From Acidimicrobium ferrooxidans DSM 10331 (lineage in GTDB: Bacteria; Actinomycetota; Acidimicrobiia; Acidimicrobiales; Acidimicrobiaceae), in assembly GCF_000023265.1 (NCBI RefSeq), contig NC_013124.1:620001-684000 (forward strand): a stretch of DNA of 64,000 bases. The letters are read 5' to 3'. The notes under the pieces are model-generated. The model was not told the origin of the DNA, did no database searches, and was given only the letters and a program-made list of their open reading frames with translations. Every line of letters starts with the position of its first letter. Within the stretch, counting starts at the first letter, position 1. Positions 28,815 through 38,000 of the stretch are shown here, piece by piece. The translations under genes and the position numbers were made by a program.

Positions 28815-31193
28815 ATGTCATTCATCTCGGTTGAGCGTCAGCTGACCGGGGTACCCTCGCCGTTGCGCTTCGAGACGGGCAAGCTTGCCCTCCAGGCCAA
28901 CGGAGCTGTGGTCGCGCGCCTCGGCGGCACCACCGTGCTCGTGACCGCCACTGGGGCCAAGCACGTGCGCGAGGGTATCGACTTCTTTCCGTTGACCGTC
29001 GACGTCGAAGAGCGCATGTACGCCGCGGGCAAGATCCCCGGTTCGTTCTTCCGCCGCGAGGGTCGTGCCACGGACCAGGCGATCCTGACGGCACGCCTCA
29101 TCGACCGTCCACTGCGACCATCGTTCGCCGATGGCTTTCGCAACGAGGTGCACGTGGTGGCGACCGTGCTCGGTGCCGACCTCGTCAATCCACACGACGT
29201 GCTCGCCATCAACGCGGCCTCGGCCGCGCTCATGGTGTCGGGGCTGCCCTTCGAGGGGCCGATCGGCGCGGTGCGCGTCGCGCTCGCAGCCGATGGGAGC
29301 TGGATTCCGTTCCCGACGTTCCAGCAGGGCGATGCCTCGAGCTTCGAGCTCGTCGTCGCCGGGCGCAAGACCTCGGACGGTACCGACATCGCGATCATGA
29401 TGGTCGAGGCGGGTGGCACCGAGGCGACCTGGGGCGCATTCGAGGCGAACGCCGCCATCCCGACCGAAGCGACGGTCGCGGAGGGGCTCGTCGCTGCGAA
29501 GCAGTGGATCCGCGAGAGCATCGAGCTGCAAGAGGAGCTGGTCGCCAAGCTCGATCATCGGCCGACCTTTGCGTGGACGCCGATGCGCGACTACGAAGAG
29601 GACGTGCTCGTCCGCGTGAACGAGGTCGGTCGCGAGCGACTGGCCGCGGCCAACGCGCACACCGACAAGGTGACGCGCCAAGATGCCCTCGACGCCGCTG
29701 GCGATGCCATCTGGGCTGAACTCGCCGACGAGTTCCCCGAGCGCGAGCGAGAGGTGCGGGCTGCGATCCGTCGGGTCACCAAGGAGATCGTGCGCGAGCG
29801 CATCACGCGCGAGGGCGTGCGGATCGACGGACGCGACACGACGACCATCCGTCCGCTCCTCATCGAAGTGGGACTCATCCCGACGGCGCATGGTTCGGGC
29901 CTCTTCCAGCGGGGCGAGACCCAAGTGCTCAACATCTGCACGCTCGGCATGCCGCGCATGAACCAGCAACTCGACACCCTCGGGGTCGACGAGGAAAAGC
30001 GCTACATGCACCACTACAACATGCCGCCGTTTGCGACCGGCGAGACGGGCTTCATGCGAGGACCCAAGCGTCGCGAGATCGGTCATGGCCTGCTCGCCGA
30101 GCGCGCGCTCGTGCCGGTGCTGCCGCCGGAGTCCGAGTTCCCGTATGCCCTTCGCCTCGTGTCGGAGGTGCTGAGTTCCAACGGTTCGACCTCCATGGCG
30201 TCCGTGTGCGGCTCGACGTTGTCGCTGATGGACGCGGGCGTGCCGATCCGGGCGGCCGTGGGGGGCATCGCGATGGGCCTCATCGCCCACGACGGTGTCT
30301 ACACGACCCTGACGGACATTCTGGGTGCCGAGGATGCCTTCGGTGACATGGACTTCAAGGTGGCAGGTACCCGGGAGTTCGTGACCGCACTGCAGCTCGA
30401 CACCAAGATCGACGGGATCCCCTCGGAGGTGCTCGCGGCCGCCCTCGAGCAGGCGCGCCAGGCCCGCGTGTCGATCCTCGATCAGATGCTCGCCGTCATC
30501 CCGGCGCCGCGTTCGGAGGTGGCCGAGACCGCTCCGCGGCTCATCACCTTCCAGGTGCCGCTCGACAAGGTCGGTGAGATCATCGGCCCGAAGGGCAAGA
30601 CCATCAACACGCTGCAGCAAGAGACGGGTGCCGACGTCTCGATCGACGACGACGGCGTGGTCGGAACCGTGGTCATCGGTGCGCGTGACATCGAGGCAGC
30701 GCGCGAGGCGGAGCGGCGGATCCAGCTGATCCTCAACCCGCCGCAGGCCACCCTCGGCGAGGTCTACGAGGGCAAGGTCGTCGGCATGACCAAGTTCGGC
30801 GCCTTCGTCAACGTCCTCCCCGGCAAGGATGGCCTCGTGCACATCTCGAAGCTCGGACGCGGCAAGCGCGTCGAGCGCGTCGAAGACGTCCTCGAGATGG
30901 GCCAGGTGCTCAAGGTGCGCGTCGACGACATCGATCCGTCGGGCAAGCTCTCGCTCTCGATCGTCGACGACGAGAACGGTGAGACTCCAGCCCACGCTGG
31001 CGCGTCCCATGCCGGCTCGTCGCACGCCGGCGCGTCGCGGACCTCGGGGCGTGAGGGCTCCGATCGTCGCCATCGGCGTGACGAGCGCCCCGGCAACGAC
31101 CGTCGTGGATCGTCGTCGGCTCCGGCCAACGCCGTGTCGTTCGAGGACCGCTTCGAGTCGGAGATCCAGCGCGAACTCGGCGACCTCCAGTAG
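28815..31193 (+). CDS. pnp: Polyribonucleotide nucleotidyltransferase (PNPase)
   Basis: 792 aa 3'-to-5' phosphorolytic exoribonuclease. Two RNase PH domains (~5-230, ~330-550) around an alpha-helical region, KH domain with I-G-P-K-G-K (~600) and S1 domain (~645-715). The tail (~720-775) is unusual: four H-A-G-(A/S)-S-type repeats followed by an Arg/Asp-rich stretch, probably disordered. ATG with AAGGAG upstream. Confidence 0.96.
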   Translation: MSFISVERQLTGVPSPLRFETGKLALQANGAVVARLGGTTVLVTATGAKHVREGIDFFPLTVDVEERMYAAGKIPGSFFRREGRATDQAILTARLIDRPLRPSFADGFRNEVHVVATVLGADLVNPHDVLAINAASAALMVSGLPFEGPIGAVRVALAADGSWIPFPTFQQGDASSFELVVAGRKTSDGTDIAIMMVEAGGTEATWGAFEANAAIPTEATVAEGLVAAKQWIRESIELQEELVAKLDHRPTFAWTPMRDYEEDVLVRVNEVGRERLAAANAHTDKVTRQDALDAAGDAIWAELADEFPEREREVRAAIRRVTKEIVRERITREGVRIDGRDTTTIRPLLIEVGLIPTAHGSGLFQRGETQVLNICTLGMPRMNQQLDTLGVDEEKRYMHHYNMPPFATGETGFMRGPKRREIGHGLLAERALVPVLPPESEFPYALRLVSEVLSSNGSTSMASVCGSTLSLMDAGVPIRAAVGGIAMGLIAHDGVYTTLTDILGAEDAFGDMDFKVAGTREFVTALQLDTKIDGIPSEVLAAALEQARQARVSILDQMLAVIPAPRSEVAETAPRLITFQVPLDKVGEIIGPKGKTINTLQQETGADVSIDDDGVVGTVVIGARDIEAAREAERRIQLILNPPQATLGEVYEGKVVGMTKFGAFVNVLPGKDGLVHISKLGRGKRVERVEDVLEMGQVLKVRVDDIDPSGKLSLSIVDDENGETPAHAGASHAGSSHAGASRTSGREGSDRRHRRDERPGNDRRGSSSAPANAVSFEDRFESEIQRELGDLQ

Positions 31194-31227
31194 GTGAGCC
31201 CCTTCGGGGCGACTCGTCGTGTGTCCG

Positions 31228-31257
31228 AGCGCCGGCCAGCAGCAGCTGGCCGGCGCT
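31228..31257 (+). terminator. Large hairpin after pnp
   Basis: AGCGCCGGCCAGC-AGCA-GCTGGCCGGCGCT: a perfect 13-bp stem with a 4-nt loop, preceded by a small GCCCC-TTC-GGGGC hairpin at 31198-31210. No T-run follows, so it is either a stability element or a U-less terminator. Confidence 0.6.
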
Positions 31258-31360
31258 CTGGCGTCTGGGGGCGCCATCGGCGGCAGTACCGATCATGACG
31301 TTCTCGCGGAGGGCAGCGACTGGGGTGTGGGACGGGCACGGTCCTCTCGGGTGGGTCCGC

Positions 31361-31366
31361 TAGGGT
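31361..31366 (+). promoter_or_regulatory. -10 element TAGGGT, leaderless promoter
   Basis: TAGGGT, 7 nt, then ATG 31374; no Shine-Dalgarno. Confidence 0.6.
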
Positions 31367-31373
31367 CCAGCCC

Positions 31374-32195
31374 ATGGCCCCTCCCATCGACCACCCGGTT
31401 CTCGACGTCGCCCTCGCCGCGCTCGATGCGGGGAGGCAGGCCCTGTGGCGCACGGATTCGCGAGCGGTGCTGGCGACGAAGTCGAGCCGGTCGGACCCGG
31501 TGACCGCGACGGATCGAGCGATCGAGCGCGCCGTGCGAGATGCCATCCTCGGCGTGCGTCCCCACGATCTCGTCGTCGGCGAGGAGTTCGGTTCGGCCGG
31601 TGAGCCGGGGCGGCTCAGGTGGCTCGTCGACCCGATCGACGGCACGGTCAACTTCACCTACGCGATCCCGTATGCAGCCATCTCGATCGCCGCGCTCGAC
31701 GCATCCGGCGCACTGGTGGGGGTGGTGTGGGACCTTGGGTCAGACGAGACGTTCATCGCGGTTCGCGGGCAGGGCGCCTGGCTCGGCGACACACGCCTCG
31801 CCGTGCGACCATCGGTGCCGCTGGCCGACGCCCTCGTCGGCACCGGCTTCGCCTACGACGCTTCGGTCCGCGCCGTCCAGGGCCGAGTGCTGGCGGCGAT
31901 GATCGATCAGGTGCGCGACGTGCGCCGCTTCGGGGCGGCTGCGCTCGATCTGTGCTGGACGGCGGCTGGCAGGTTGGATGCCTACTTCGAGACCGGCTTG
32001 AAGCCATGGGACGAGGCTGCCGGTGCTTTGGTGGTGCGCGAGGCGGGAGGCCTCGTGGCGACCGACCTCGTGGGCATCGGCGACGACGCGCTGACCGTTG
32101 CGGGTCCGCCAGGGCTGTTCGAAGAGCTCAGCGAGCGCCTCGGCGAGGTTCTCGCCGACGTCAGAGGGCCGGTCGGGGACGTGTCCGCCTCCTAG
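31374..32195 (+). CDS. Inositol monophosphatase family protein (second copy)
   Basis: 273 aa. Metal-binding motifs G-E-E-F-G (~68), D-P-I-D-G-T-V-N-F (~86-94) and W-D-E-A-A-G (~209-214) are complete. The D-G-T-V-N-F form is closer to SuhB/HisN types than the D-G-S-T-N copy at 2196. Immediately upstream of dapB, but dapB appears to have its own -10. Confidence 0.88.
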   Translation: MAPPIDHPVLDVALAALDAGRQALWRTDSRAVLATKSSRSDPVTATDRAIERAVRDAILGVRPHDLVVGEEFGSAGEPGRLRWLVDPIDGTVNFTYAIPYAAISIAALDASGALVGVVWDLGSDETFIAVRGQGAWLGDTRLAVRPSVPLADALVGTGFAYDASVRAVQGRVLAAMIDQVRDVRRFGAAALDLCWTAAGRLDAYFETGLKPWDEAAGALVVREAGGLVATDLVGIGDDALTVAGPPGLFEELSERLGEVLADVRGPVGDVSAS

Positions 32196-32198
32196 GCT
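32193..32198 (+). promoter_or_regulatory. -10 element TAGGCT, leaderless promoter of dapB
   Basis: TAGGCT, 7 nt, then ATG 32206. It overlaps the upstream stop TAG (32193-32195). Confidence 0.5.
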
Positions 32199-32205
32199 TT
32201 GCGCC

Positions 32206-33006
32206 ATGCGTGTCGGGGTCCTCGGTGCTGGCGGTCGAGTCGGTCAGGTGCTGTGTCGGGAGATTCTGGACCAGCCGGACCTCGAGCTCGCCGTCGCCGT
32301 CGATCCGAGGTTGGCCGGCATCGACCTCGGTCAGGTGATCGGTCGGCCGGCCGGTGGCTTGGTGGTCGTGGGCGACCTCGAGGCGTGCCTGCGTGCTGGG
32401 GTGGACGCCGTCGTGGACTTCTCGGTCGCGGAGGCTGCGCGACCCGCACTCGTGCGCCTGGCCGAGGCCGCCATCCCGGCTGTGGTCGGGACGACCGGCT
32501 TCACGCCCGAGGACATCGAGGTCATCGGTCGGGCGTACGAGGCGTCCGGAGCCGGCTGCATCATCGCGGCCAATTTCTCGATCGGTGCCGTCCTGCTCGA
32601 GCGCTGCGTGCGCCTCGTGGCACCGTACGTGGACTCGATCGAGATCGTCGAGGCGCACCACAGTGCCAAGCGCGACGCTCCTTCGGGAACCTCCCGCGAG
32701 CTCGCTCGGGTGGCTCGTGAGGCTCGCGAGGCAGCCGAGGCGGGGCCCCTCGTCGCGGATCCGACCACGCACGAGGTCCTCGCTGGCGCACGAGGTGCGC
32801 TCGGGCCTGGCGACATCCGCATCCATGCGCTGCGCGTCGAGGGTGCGATCGCCCATCACGAGGTGATCTTCGGCCTTCGCGGACAAACGCTGGCCGTGCG
32901 TCACGATACGCTGGATCGCAGTTCGTTCGTCCCCGGTGTGCTGCTCGCGCTGCGCCGTGTCGGTGAGGTTCGGGGGCTGGTGCTCGGGATCGACGAGCTG
33001 CTCTGA
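32206..33006 (+). CDS. dapB: 4-hydroxy-tetrahydrodipicolinate reductase
   Basis: 266 aa. NAD(P)H-dependent reduction of the DapA product. Nucleotide loop G-A-G-G-R-V-G (7-13) and the active-site signature E-A-H-H-S-A-K-R-D-A-P-S-G-T (~148-161). Forms a pair with dapA. Confidence 0.95.
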   Translation: MRVGVLGAGGRVGQVLCREILDQPDLELAVAVDPRLAGIDLGQVIGRPAGGLVVVGDLEACLRAGVDAVVDFSVAEAARPALVRLAEAAIPAVVGTTGFTPEDIEVIGRAYEASGAGCIIAANFSIGAVLLERCVRLVAPYVDSIEIVEAHHSAKRDAPSGTSRELARVAREAREAAEAGPLVADPTTHEVLAGARGALGPGDIRIHALRVEGAIAHHEVIFGLRGQTLAVRHDTLDRSSFVPGVLLALRRVGEVRGLVLGIDELL

Positions 33007-33025
33007 GAGGAACGGGAGGTTGGCC

Positions 33026-33955
33026 GTGGCACCAACGGTGGCGTTCGGACCGGAGATCACGGCGATGGCGACGCCATTTGGCACCGATGGCGCGCTCGAC
33101 CTCGCGGCCGCAGAGCGCGTTGCCAGATGGCTCGTGGACCAGGGATCGAGCGCGATCGTCGTGACCGGCTCGACGGGTGAGTCGGCAACGCTCAGCGACG
33201 ACGAACGGGCCACGCTGTGGCGGGTGGTTGCAGCCGCGGTCGACGTGCCGGTCATCGCGGGGGCGACCACCAACGACACGGCGCACTCGCTCCGGCTCGT
33301 CGACGCCGCCGAGCGGGCCGGGGCCAAGGGAATCCTTGCCGTCGTTCCCTACTACAACCGTCCTCCCCAGGCCGGTCTCGTGCGTCACTTCGGCCAGATC
33401 GCCCGAGCGACGAGCTTGCCCGTGCTGCTCTACGACGTGCCCGCGCGCACCGGGCGTCGACTCGAGCCCGAGACGACGCGTGAGCTCGCTCGGACGTCGA
33501 CGAACGTGGTCGGCCTGAAGGATGCCTCCGGCGACCTCGCGGCAGCTGCCGCACTGGTGGCCGAGGCGCCCGATGGGTTCGTGCTCTACTGCGGCGACGA
33601 TGCCCTCGTCTTGCCCTACCTCGCGATCGGGGCGGTGGGCGTGGTCTCGGTTGCGGGTCACTGGGCCGGCCCGCTCCAGCGGGTGATGATCGAGGCTGCG
33701 CGCTCGGGGGACTGGGAGCGAGCCCGGCGGCTGAACGCGGCGCTCGAGGCGTCCTATCGCTTCGAGAACCAGCTCGCCTACCCGAACCCCATCCCGACCA
33801 AGGCGATGCTCGCCGCATTGGGTCTTGCCGAGCCGGTCTGTCGATCGCCGCTCATCGATCCGACGCCCACGCTGATCGACGAGGCGCGCAGCGTCCTCGC
33901 CGATCTCCACGCACAGGCCGACAAGGAAGGCATCGAGCTTCGTGTCAAGGCCTGA
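33026..33955 (+). CDS. dapA: 4-hydroxy-tetrahydrodipicolinate synthase
   Basis: 309 aa TIM-barrel lyase condensing pyruvate with aspartate semialdehyde. G-S-T-G-E near residue 46, P-Y-Y-N-R-P near 110, Y-D-V-P-A-R-T-G near 138, and the Schiff-base lysine in V-G-L-K-D. GTG 33026 is placed 6 nt past GGGAGG; the TTG at 33020 is too close to it. Overlaps the RNase J start by 14 nt. Confidence 0.95.
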   Translation: MAPTVAFGPEITAMATPFGTDGALDLAAAERVARWLVDQGSSAIVVTGSTGESATLSDDERATLWRVVAAAVDVPVIAGATTNDTAHSLRLVDAAERAGAKGILAVVPYYNRPPQAGLVRHFGQIARATSLPVLLYDVPARTGRRLEPETTRELARTSTNVVGLKDASGDLAAAAALVAEAPDGFVLYCGDDALVLPYLAIGAVGVVSVAGHWAGPLQRVMIEAARSGDWERARRLNAALEASYRFENQLAYPNPIPTKAMLAALGLAEPVCRSPLIDPTPTLIDEARSVLADLHAQADKEGIELRVKA

Positions 33956-35597
33956 GCTGCACATTCGCTTCCTCGGAGGGCTGGGTGAGATCGGCCGCAA
34001 CGCCGCACTCGTGAGTGTGGACGGACGGGGGGTGCTCATCGACTTCGGCGTGATGTTCCCCAAGGCCGACATGCCGGGGGTCGACCTCGTGCTGCCGAAC
34101 CTCGCGGGCCTCGACGACGTCGAGCTCGAGGCGGTGATCGTCACCCACGGTCACGAGGATCACATCGGCGGCTTGCCCTTCTTGCTCGCCGAGCATCGTG
34201 TGCCGGTGTGGGGCTCCGAGGTGACCCTGGGCTTCGTTCGCAATCGACTGCGCGAGCACGACCTCGGGGATGTGGACCTTCGCATCCTCGCCGATGGGGC
34301 GCGCGTGTCGGTGGGGTCCTTCGAGGCCGAAGCCATCCCGGTGACCCACTCGATCCCTGGTGCCGTCGCCGTCGCGCTCACGACGCCAGCCGGGGTCGTG
34401 CTCCATACCGGGGACTTCAAGATCGACCACACCCCGCTCGATGGTCGTCACATGGGGCTCGCTCGTATCGCGGCGCTCGGTTCTGATCCTGGGATCCGCG
34501 TGCTGCTGTCGGACTCGACGAACGCCGACGAAGACGGGTATGCCCGTTCGGAGCGAGCGGTCGGACCGGCGCTCGAGGACCTGTTCAACCGCCACGGCGC
34601 GGCTCGTGTGATCGTGGCCTGCTTCTCGTCGCACCTGCACCGTATCCAGCAGGTCGCCACGCTGGCACGCGAGCATGGTCGACGGCTCGTGCTGCTCGGT
34701 CGCTCACTCCAGCGCAACGTCCAGCTCGGCATCGATCTCGGTCTGCTCGATGCCCGACTCTTCGAGCGCACGCTCGATCCGCGCGAGGTGCGCGAGCTCG
34801 ACCCCGCGAGCGTGGCGGTGATCGCGACCGGATCGCAGGGGGAGCGCATGGCGGCGCTCCACCACCTCGCGTTCGATCCCGCTCGCTGGTTCGCCGTCGG
34901 TGGCGACGACGTGGTCGTGTTCTCCTCCGACGTGATCCCGGGCAACGAGGCAGCCGTCAACTTGCTCGTGAACCAGTTCACGAGGCTCGGCGCAACCGTC
35001 GTCACCTCGGCACGCGAGCTCGTGCACGCGACCGGTCACGCCAAGCAGGAGGAGCTCGCCCTCGTCGTCGAGCTCGCCCGCCCCGACTACTTCGTGCCGG
35101 TGCACGGCGAGTATCGGCACCTCTCCGCTCACGCGGCGCTCGCGCAACGCACCGGTGCCGTCGGTCGTGGGGTGATCCTCGCCCGGGACGGGGCCGAGGT
35201 CGTCATCGGCGACGACGGTGCCGAGCTGGCTGACACCCCATGGGGCGAGTACCTCTACGTCGACGGTGTCGTCGGGGACGTCTCGCGCGGGGTGCTCCGT
35301 GAGCGGCGCAACCTGTCGGAGGAGGGCGTCGTGATCGTCGGGGTGACGCTCGGCCCCGACGGGGTCGCGCTCGGTGAGCCCGAGCTGACCTCGGTCGGGT
35401 GGATCCACGACGAGCGCGAGGAGGAGCTCCTCGCGGAGGTTCGGGCGATGCTGGTCGGAGCGCTCGGTGACGAGAAGCCGCGTTCCGAGGACGCGGTCGC
35501 CGAGCTCATCCGCACCCGGGTCCGCGCACTCGTGCGCGAGCGCACGCGGCGACGCCCCCTCGTGGTGCCCATGGTGACGAGGATCGACGAGGGCTAG
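33942..35597 (+). CDS. rnj: Ribonuclease J
   Basis: 551 aa metallo-beta-lactamase/beta-CASP RNase. Zinc motif H-G-H-E-D-H-I-G-G (~68-76), the G-D-F-K-x-D-x-T loop and the P-V-H-G-E-Y-R-H-L C-terminal segment are all present. Endo- and 5'-exonuclease in RNA decay and rRNA maturation; in actinobacteria it commonly follows dapA, as here. Confidence 0.95.
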   Translation: MSRPELHIRFLGGLGEIGRNAALVSVDGRGVLIDFGVMFPKADMPGVDLVLPNLAGLDDVELEAVIVTHGHEDHIGGLPFLLAEHRVPVWGSEVTLGFVRNRLREHDLGDVDLRILADGARVSVGSFEAEAIPVTHSIPGAVAVALTTPAGVVLHTGDFKIDHTPLDGRHMGLARIAALGSDPGIRVLLSDSTNADEDGYARSERAVGPALEDLFNRHGAARVIVACFSSHLHRIQQVATLAREHGRRLVLLGRSLQRNVQLGIDLGLLDARLFERTLDPREVRELDPASVAVIATGSQGERMAALHHLAFDPARWFAVGGDDVVVFSSDVIPGNEAAVNLLVNQFTRLGATVVTSARELVHATGHAKQEELALVVELARPDYFVPVHGEYRHLSAHAALAQRTGAVGRGVILARDGAEVVIGDDGAELADTPWGEYLYVDGVVGDVSRGVLRERRNLSEEGVVIVGVTLGPDGVALGEPELTSVGWIHDEREEELLAEVRAMLVGALGDEKPRSEDAVAELIRTRVRALVRERTRRRPLVVPMVTRIDEG

Positions 35598-35600
35598 GGC

Positions 35601-37919
35601 GTGGCTCCTCGATCGCGGCGCCCCTCATCCACCAAGGGCCGTTCCCATGGCGCGGGTGCTCGTGGCTCCGGCGCGCGTGCGCGGGACGCGAAGGCGACTC
35701 GGCGACGTACGAGTCCCGAGGCACTCGCGCTCGGGGCGGTCGTCGTGGGTCTCGCGGGCCTCGTCGTCGGCTACTCGGGGCTCTTCGGGGTCGTCGGCAC
35801 GGGCGTCTTCCTCGCGGGCCGAGCGGCACTCGGTCGCGCGGCGTGGCTTGGTTGGCTCGCGGTGATCGTGGCAGGCCTGCGCGTGCTCGTGCGGCGCGAG
35901 CGGCCGAGACGGCGTGCGGGCGTCGGCCTCGCCCTGGTCGTGGTTGCGGTCGCAGCGCTGGTTGGCGAGGCGATGCGGGTCCACCCCGAAGCGTCTCGGG
36001 CAGGTGGGCTGTTCGGCGGCGTGGTCGCTCGAGCCCTCATGGCGCTCGAGGGTCGCACCGGGGCGATCGTGACGACGCTCGTCGTCATGGCCGCTGGTGC
36101 CGCCCTCGCCGGTGAGCTCCGCTGGCACGTGGTCGCCGAGCGGGTCGCCGAGCGTCTGCGCCACGTGCCCGACGAGGAGCCGTCGAGGACCACCCGTGTG
36201 GCTCGTCAGCGACCCGAGCGTGCCGCGGGCTCCGTCATCGAAGCCACCTTCTCGGAGCTACCCTCCGATCCCGTCGAAGCCGTCCCCGAGCGCCACCCCG
36301 ACCTCGACGAGGATGCGGGGATCGCTGTGGCTGATGCGTCGTCGTCCGCATCGCTCGGTGAACCCGAAGCGTTCGGCTCGCCGGACGACACGGCGACACC
36401 GACACCGATCGAGCTCGTGGCGCCGCGGGCTTCGGCCTGGGAGCGTCCTCGGCGATCCATCCTGCGCCGAGGCGCGCGCGCCAACCTCGACCGCGGTGAG
36501 CTCATCCGGGGAGGCCAAGTCCTCCAGAGCGCACTGGCCAGCCACGGCGTCGCGGTGAGCGTGGTCGGTATGACCACGGGTCCGACGGTGACACGCTACG
36601 AGCTCGAGTTGGCCGAGGGCGTCAAGGTGGCGAGAGTGCTTGCCCTCCAGCGCGACATCGCCTACGCCATGGCCTCGGCTGACGTGCGCATCCTCGCGCC
36701 GATTCCGGGGCGCAGCGCCATCGGTATCGAAGTCCCGAACCGGGTACGCGAAGTGGTGACCCTCGGCGACGTCCTCGGTGACGTGCCCTCGAGTGCTCCG
36801 GTGCTCGCCGTGCCGCTCGGTCGCGACATCGCCGGTCGCAGCGAGGTGGTCGACCTTGCCCGCATGCCGCATCTGTTGATCGCGGGCACGACGGGTTCGG
36901 GCAAGTCGTCGCTCGTGAACTCGTTGCTCGTCTCCTTGCTCATGCGCGACACACCCGACGATCTGCGCCTCATCTTGATCGATCCGAAGCGGGTGGAGCT
37001 CTCGCAGTACGCGGGCCTCCCGCACCTGCTCACCCAGGTCGTGGTGGATCCTCGGCGCGCGGCAGCCGCGTTGTCGTGGGCGGTGGCCGAGATGGAGCGA
37101 CGCTACGACGTGCTCGCGCACTGGGGGGTGCGCGACCTCGATGGCTATCGCGATCTCGTGGCTCGCGTCCAGGGGAACGCCGAGGCCGTCGGGGACGATG
37201 AGGACGCGCCCGCGCCGCTGCCCTACATCCTCGTCGTCATCGACGAGCTGAACGACCTCATGATGGCTGCGCCGAGGGAGGTCGAGGACGCGATCTGTCG
37301 GATCGCGCAGAAGGCGAGGGCGGTCGGGATCCACCTCGTGGTCGCGACCCAGCGGCCCTCCGTGGACGTCATCACCGGGGTGATCAAGACCAACATCCCG
37401 TCGCGCATCGCCTTTGCGGTGGCATCCCAGACGGATTCTCGTGTCATCCTCGACCAGCCAGGTGCCGAGAAGCTCGTGGGCAAGGGCGACCTGCTCCTCG
37501 TCACGGCCGACAGTTCGCAACCGCACCGGCTCCAGGCTCCCTGGGTGTCCGAGACCGAGATCGCTCACGTCGTCGGGGCCTGGCGCCGCCAGGGGCGCCC
37601 CGAGCTGGTGGGCGAGCTCGAGCAGGGCACCCCCGGCAGTCGTGAGAGCGTCGTCGGCGACGAGGACGTGCTCTTGCCCGAGGCGATCCGTCTCGTCGTG
37701 GAGTCCCAGAGCGGCTCGACGTCGATGCTCCAGCGGCGACTCAAGGTCGGCTTCGCGCGCGCTGGTCGTCTGATGGACCTCCTCGAGGCGAGGGGCATCG
37801 TCGGGCCGGCCGAAGGGTCGAAGGCGCGCCAGGTCTTGGTCGGGTTGGACGAGCTCGACGCGACCGCCGGCCGCGTCGACGACCCCACCTCTCAGGTTCC
37901 ACCTAGCCCACCACGGTAG
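35601..37919 (+). CDS. ftsK: DNA translocase FtsK/SpoIIIE
   Basis: 772 aa. Four hydrophobic helices in the first ~180 residues, an acidic linker (~190-280), RecA-like motor with Walker A G-T-T-G-S-G-K-S (~431-438) and L-V-V-I-D-E-L Walker B, and a C-terminal gamma winged helix (~690-755: S-x-S-M-L-Q-R-R-L-K-V-G-F-A-R-A). Pumps chromosome ends through the division septum and activates Xer recombination, so it is a functional partner of xerC. Confidence 0.95.
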   Translation: MAPRSRRPSSTKGRSHGAGARGSGARARDAKATRRRTSPEALALGAVVVGLAGLVVGYSGLFGVVGTGVFLAGRAALGRAAWLGWLAVIVAGLRVLVRRERPRRRAGVGLALVVVAVAALVGEAMRVHPEASRAGGLFGGVVARALMALEGRTGAIVTTLVVMAAGAALAGELRWHVVAERVAERLRHVPDEEPSRTTRVARQRPERAAGSVIEATFSELPSDPVEAVPERHPDLDEDAGIAVADASSSASLGEPEAFGSPDDTATPTPIELVAPRASAWERPRRSILRRGARANLDRGELIRGGQVLQSALASHGVAVSVVGMTTGPTVTRYELELAEGVKVARVLALQRDIAYAMASADVRILAPIPGRSAIGIEVPNRVREVVTLGDVLGDVPSSAPVLAVPLGRDIAGRSEVVDLARMPHLLIAGTTGSGKSSLVNSLLVSLLMRDTPDDLRLILIDPKRVELSQYAGLPHLLTQVVVDPRRAAAALSWAVAEMERRYDVLAHWGVRDLDGYRDLVARVQGNAEAVGDDEDAPAPLPYILVVIDELNDLMMAAPREVEDAICRIAQKARAVGIHLVVATQRPSVDVITGVIKTNIPSRIAFAVASQTDSRVILDQPGAEKLVGKGDLLLVTADSSQPHRLQAPWVSETEIAHVVGAWRRQGRPELVGELEQGTPGSRESVVGDEDVLLPEAIRLVVESQSGSTSMLQRRLKVGFARAGRLMDLLEARGIVGPAEGSKARQVLVGLDELDATAGRVDDPTSQVPPSPPR

Positions 37920-38000
37920 GCTGCTCAGCATCCCCGCTACGTGCGCGCTCGTGCTGTGCGCGCGTGAGTGGCGGGTCTGGCTGAGAGCGGAGGACAGCGG

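Noticed and set aside
28818-31277. 819-codon open frame on the minus strand
   Set aside because: Antisense to pnp, whose domains are complete; the shadow has no domain.
37917-37922. TAGGCT at the ftsK stop as leaderless -10 of the carboxypeptidase
   Set aside because: It is 78 nt from the ATG, which has its own GGAGG; the hexamer includes the stop codon and may be chance.
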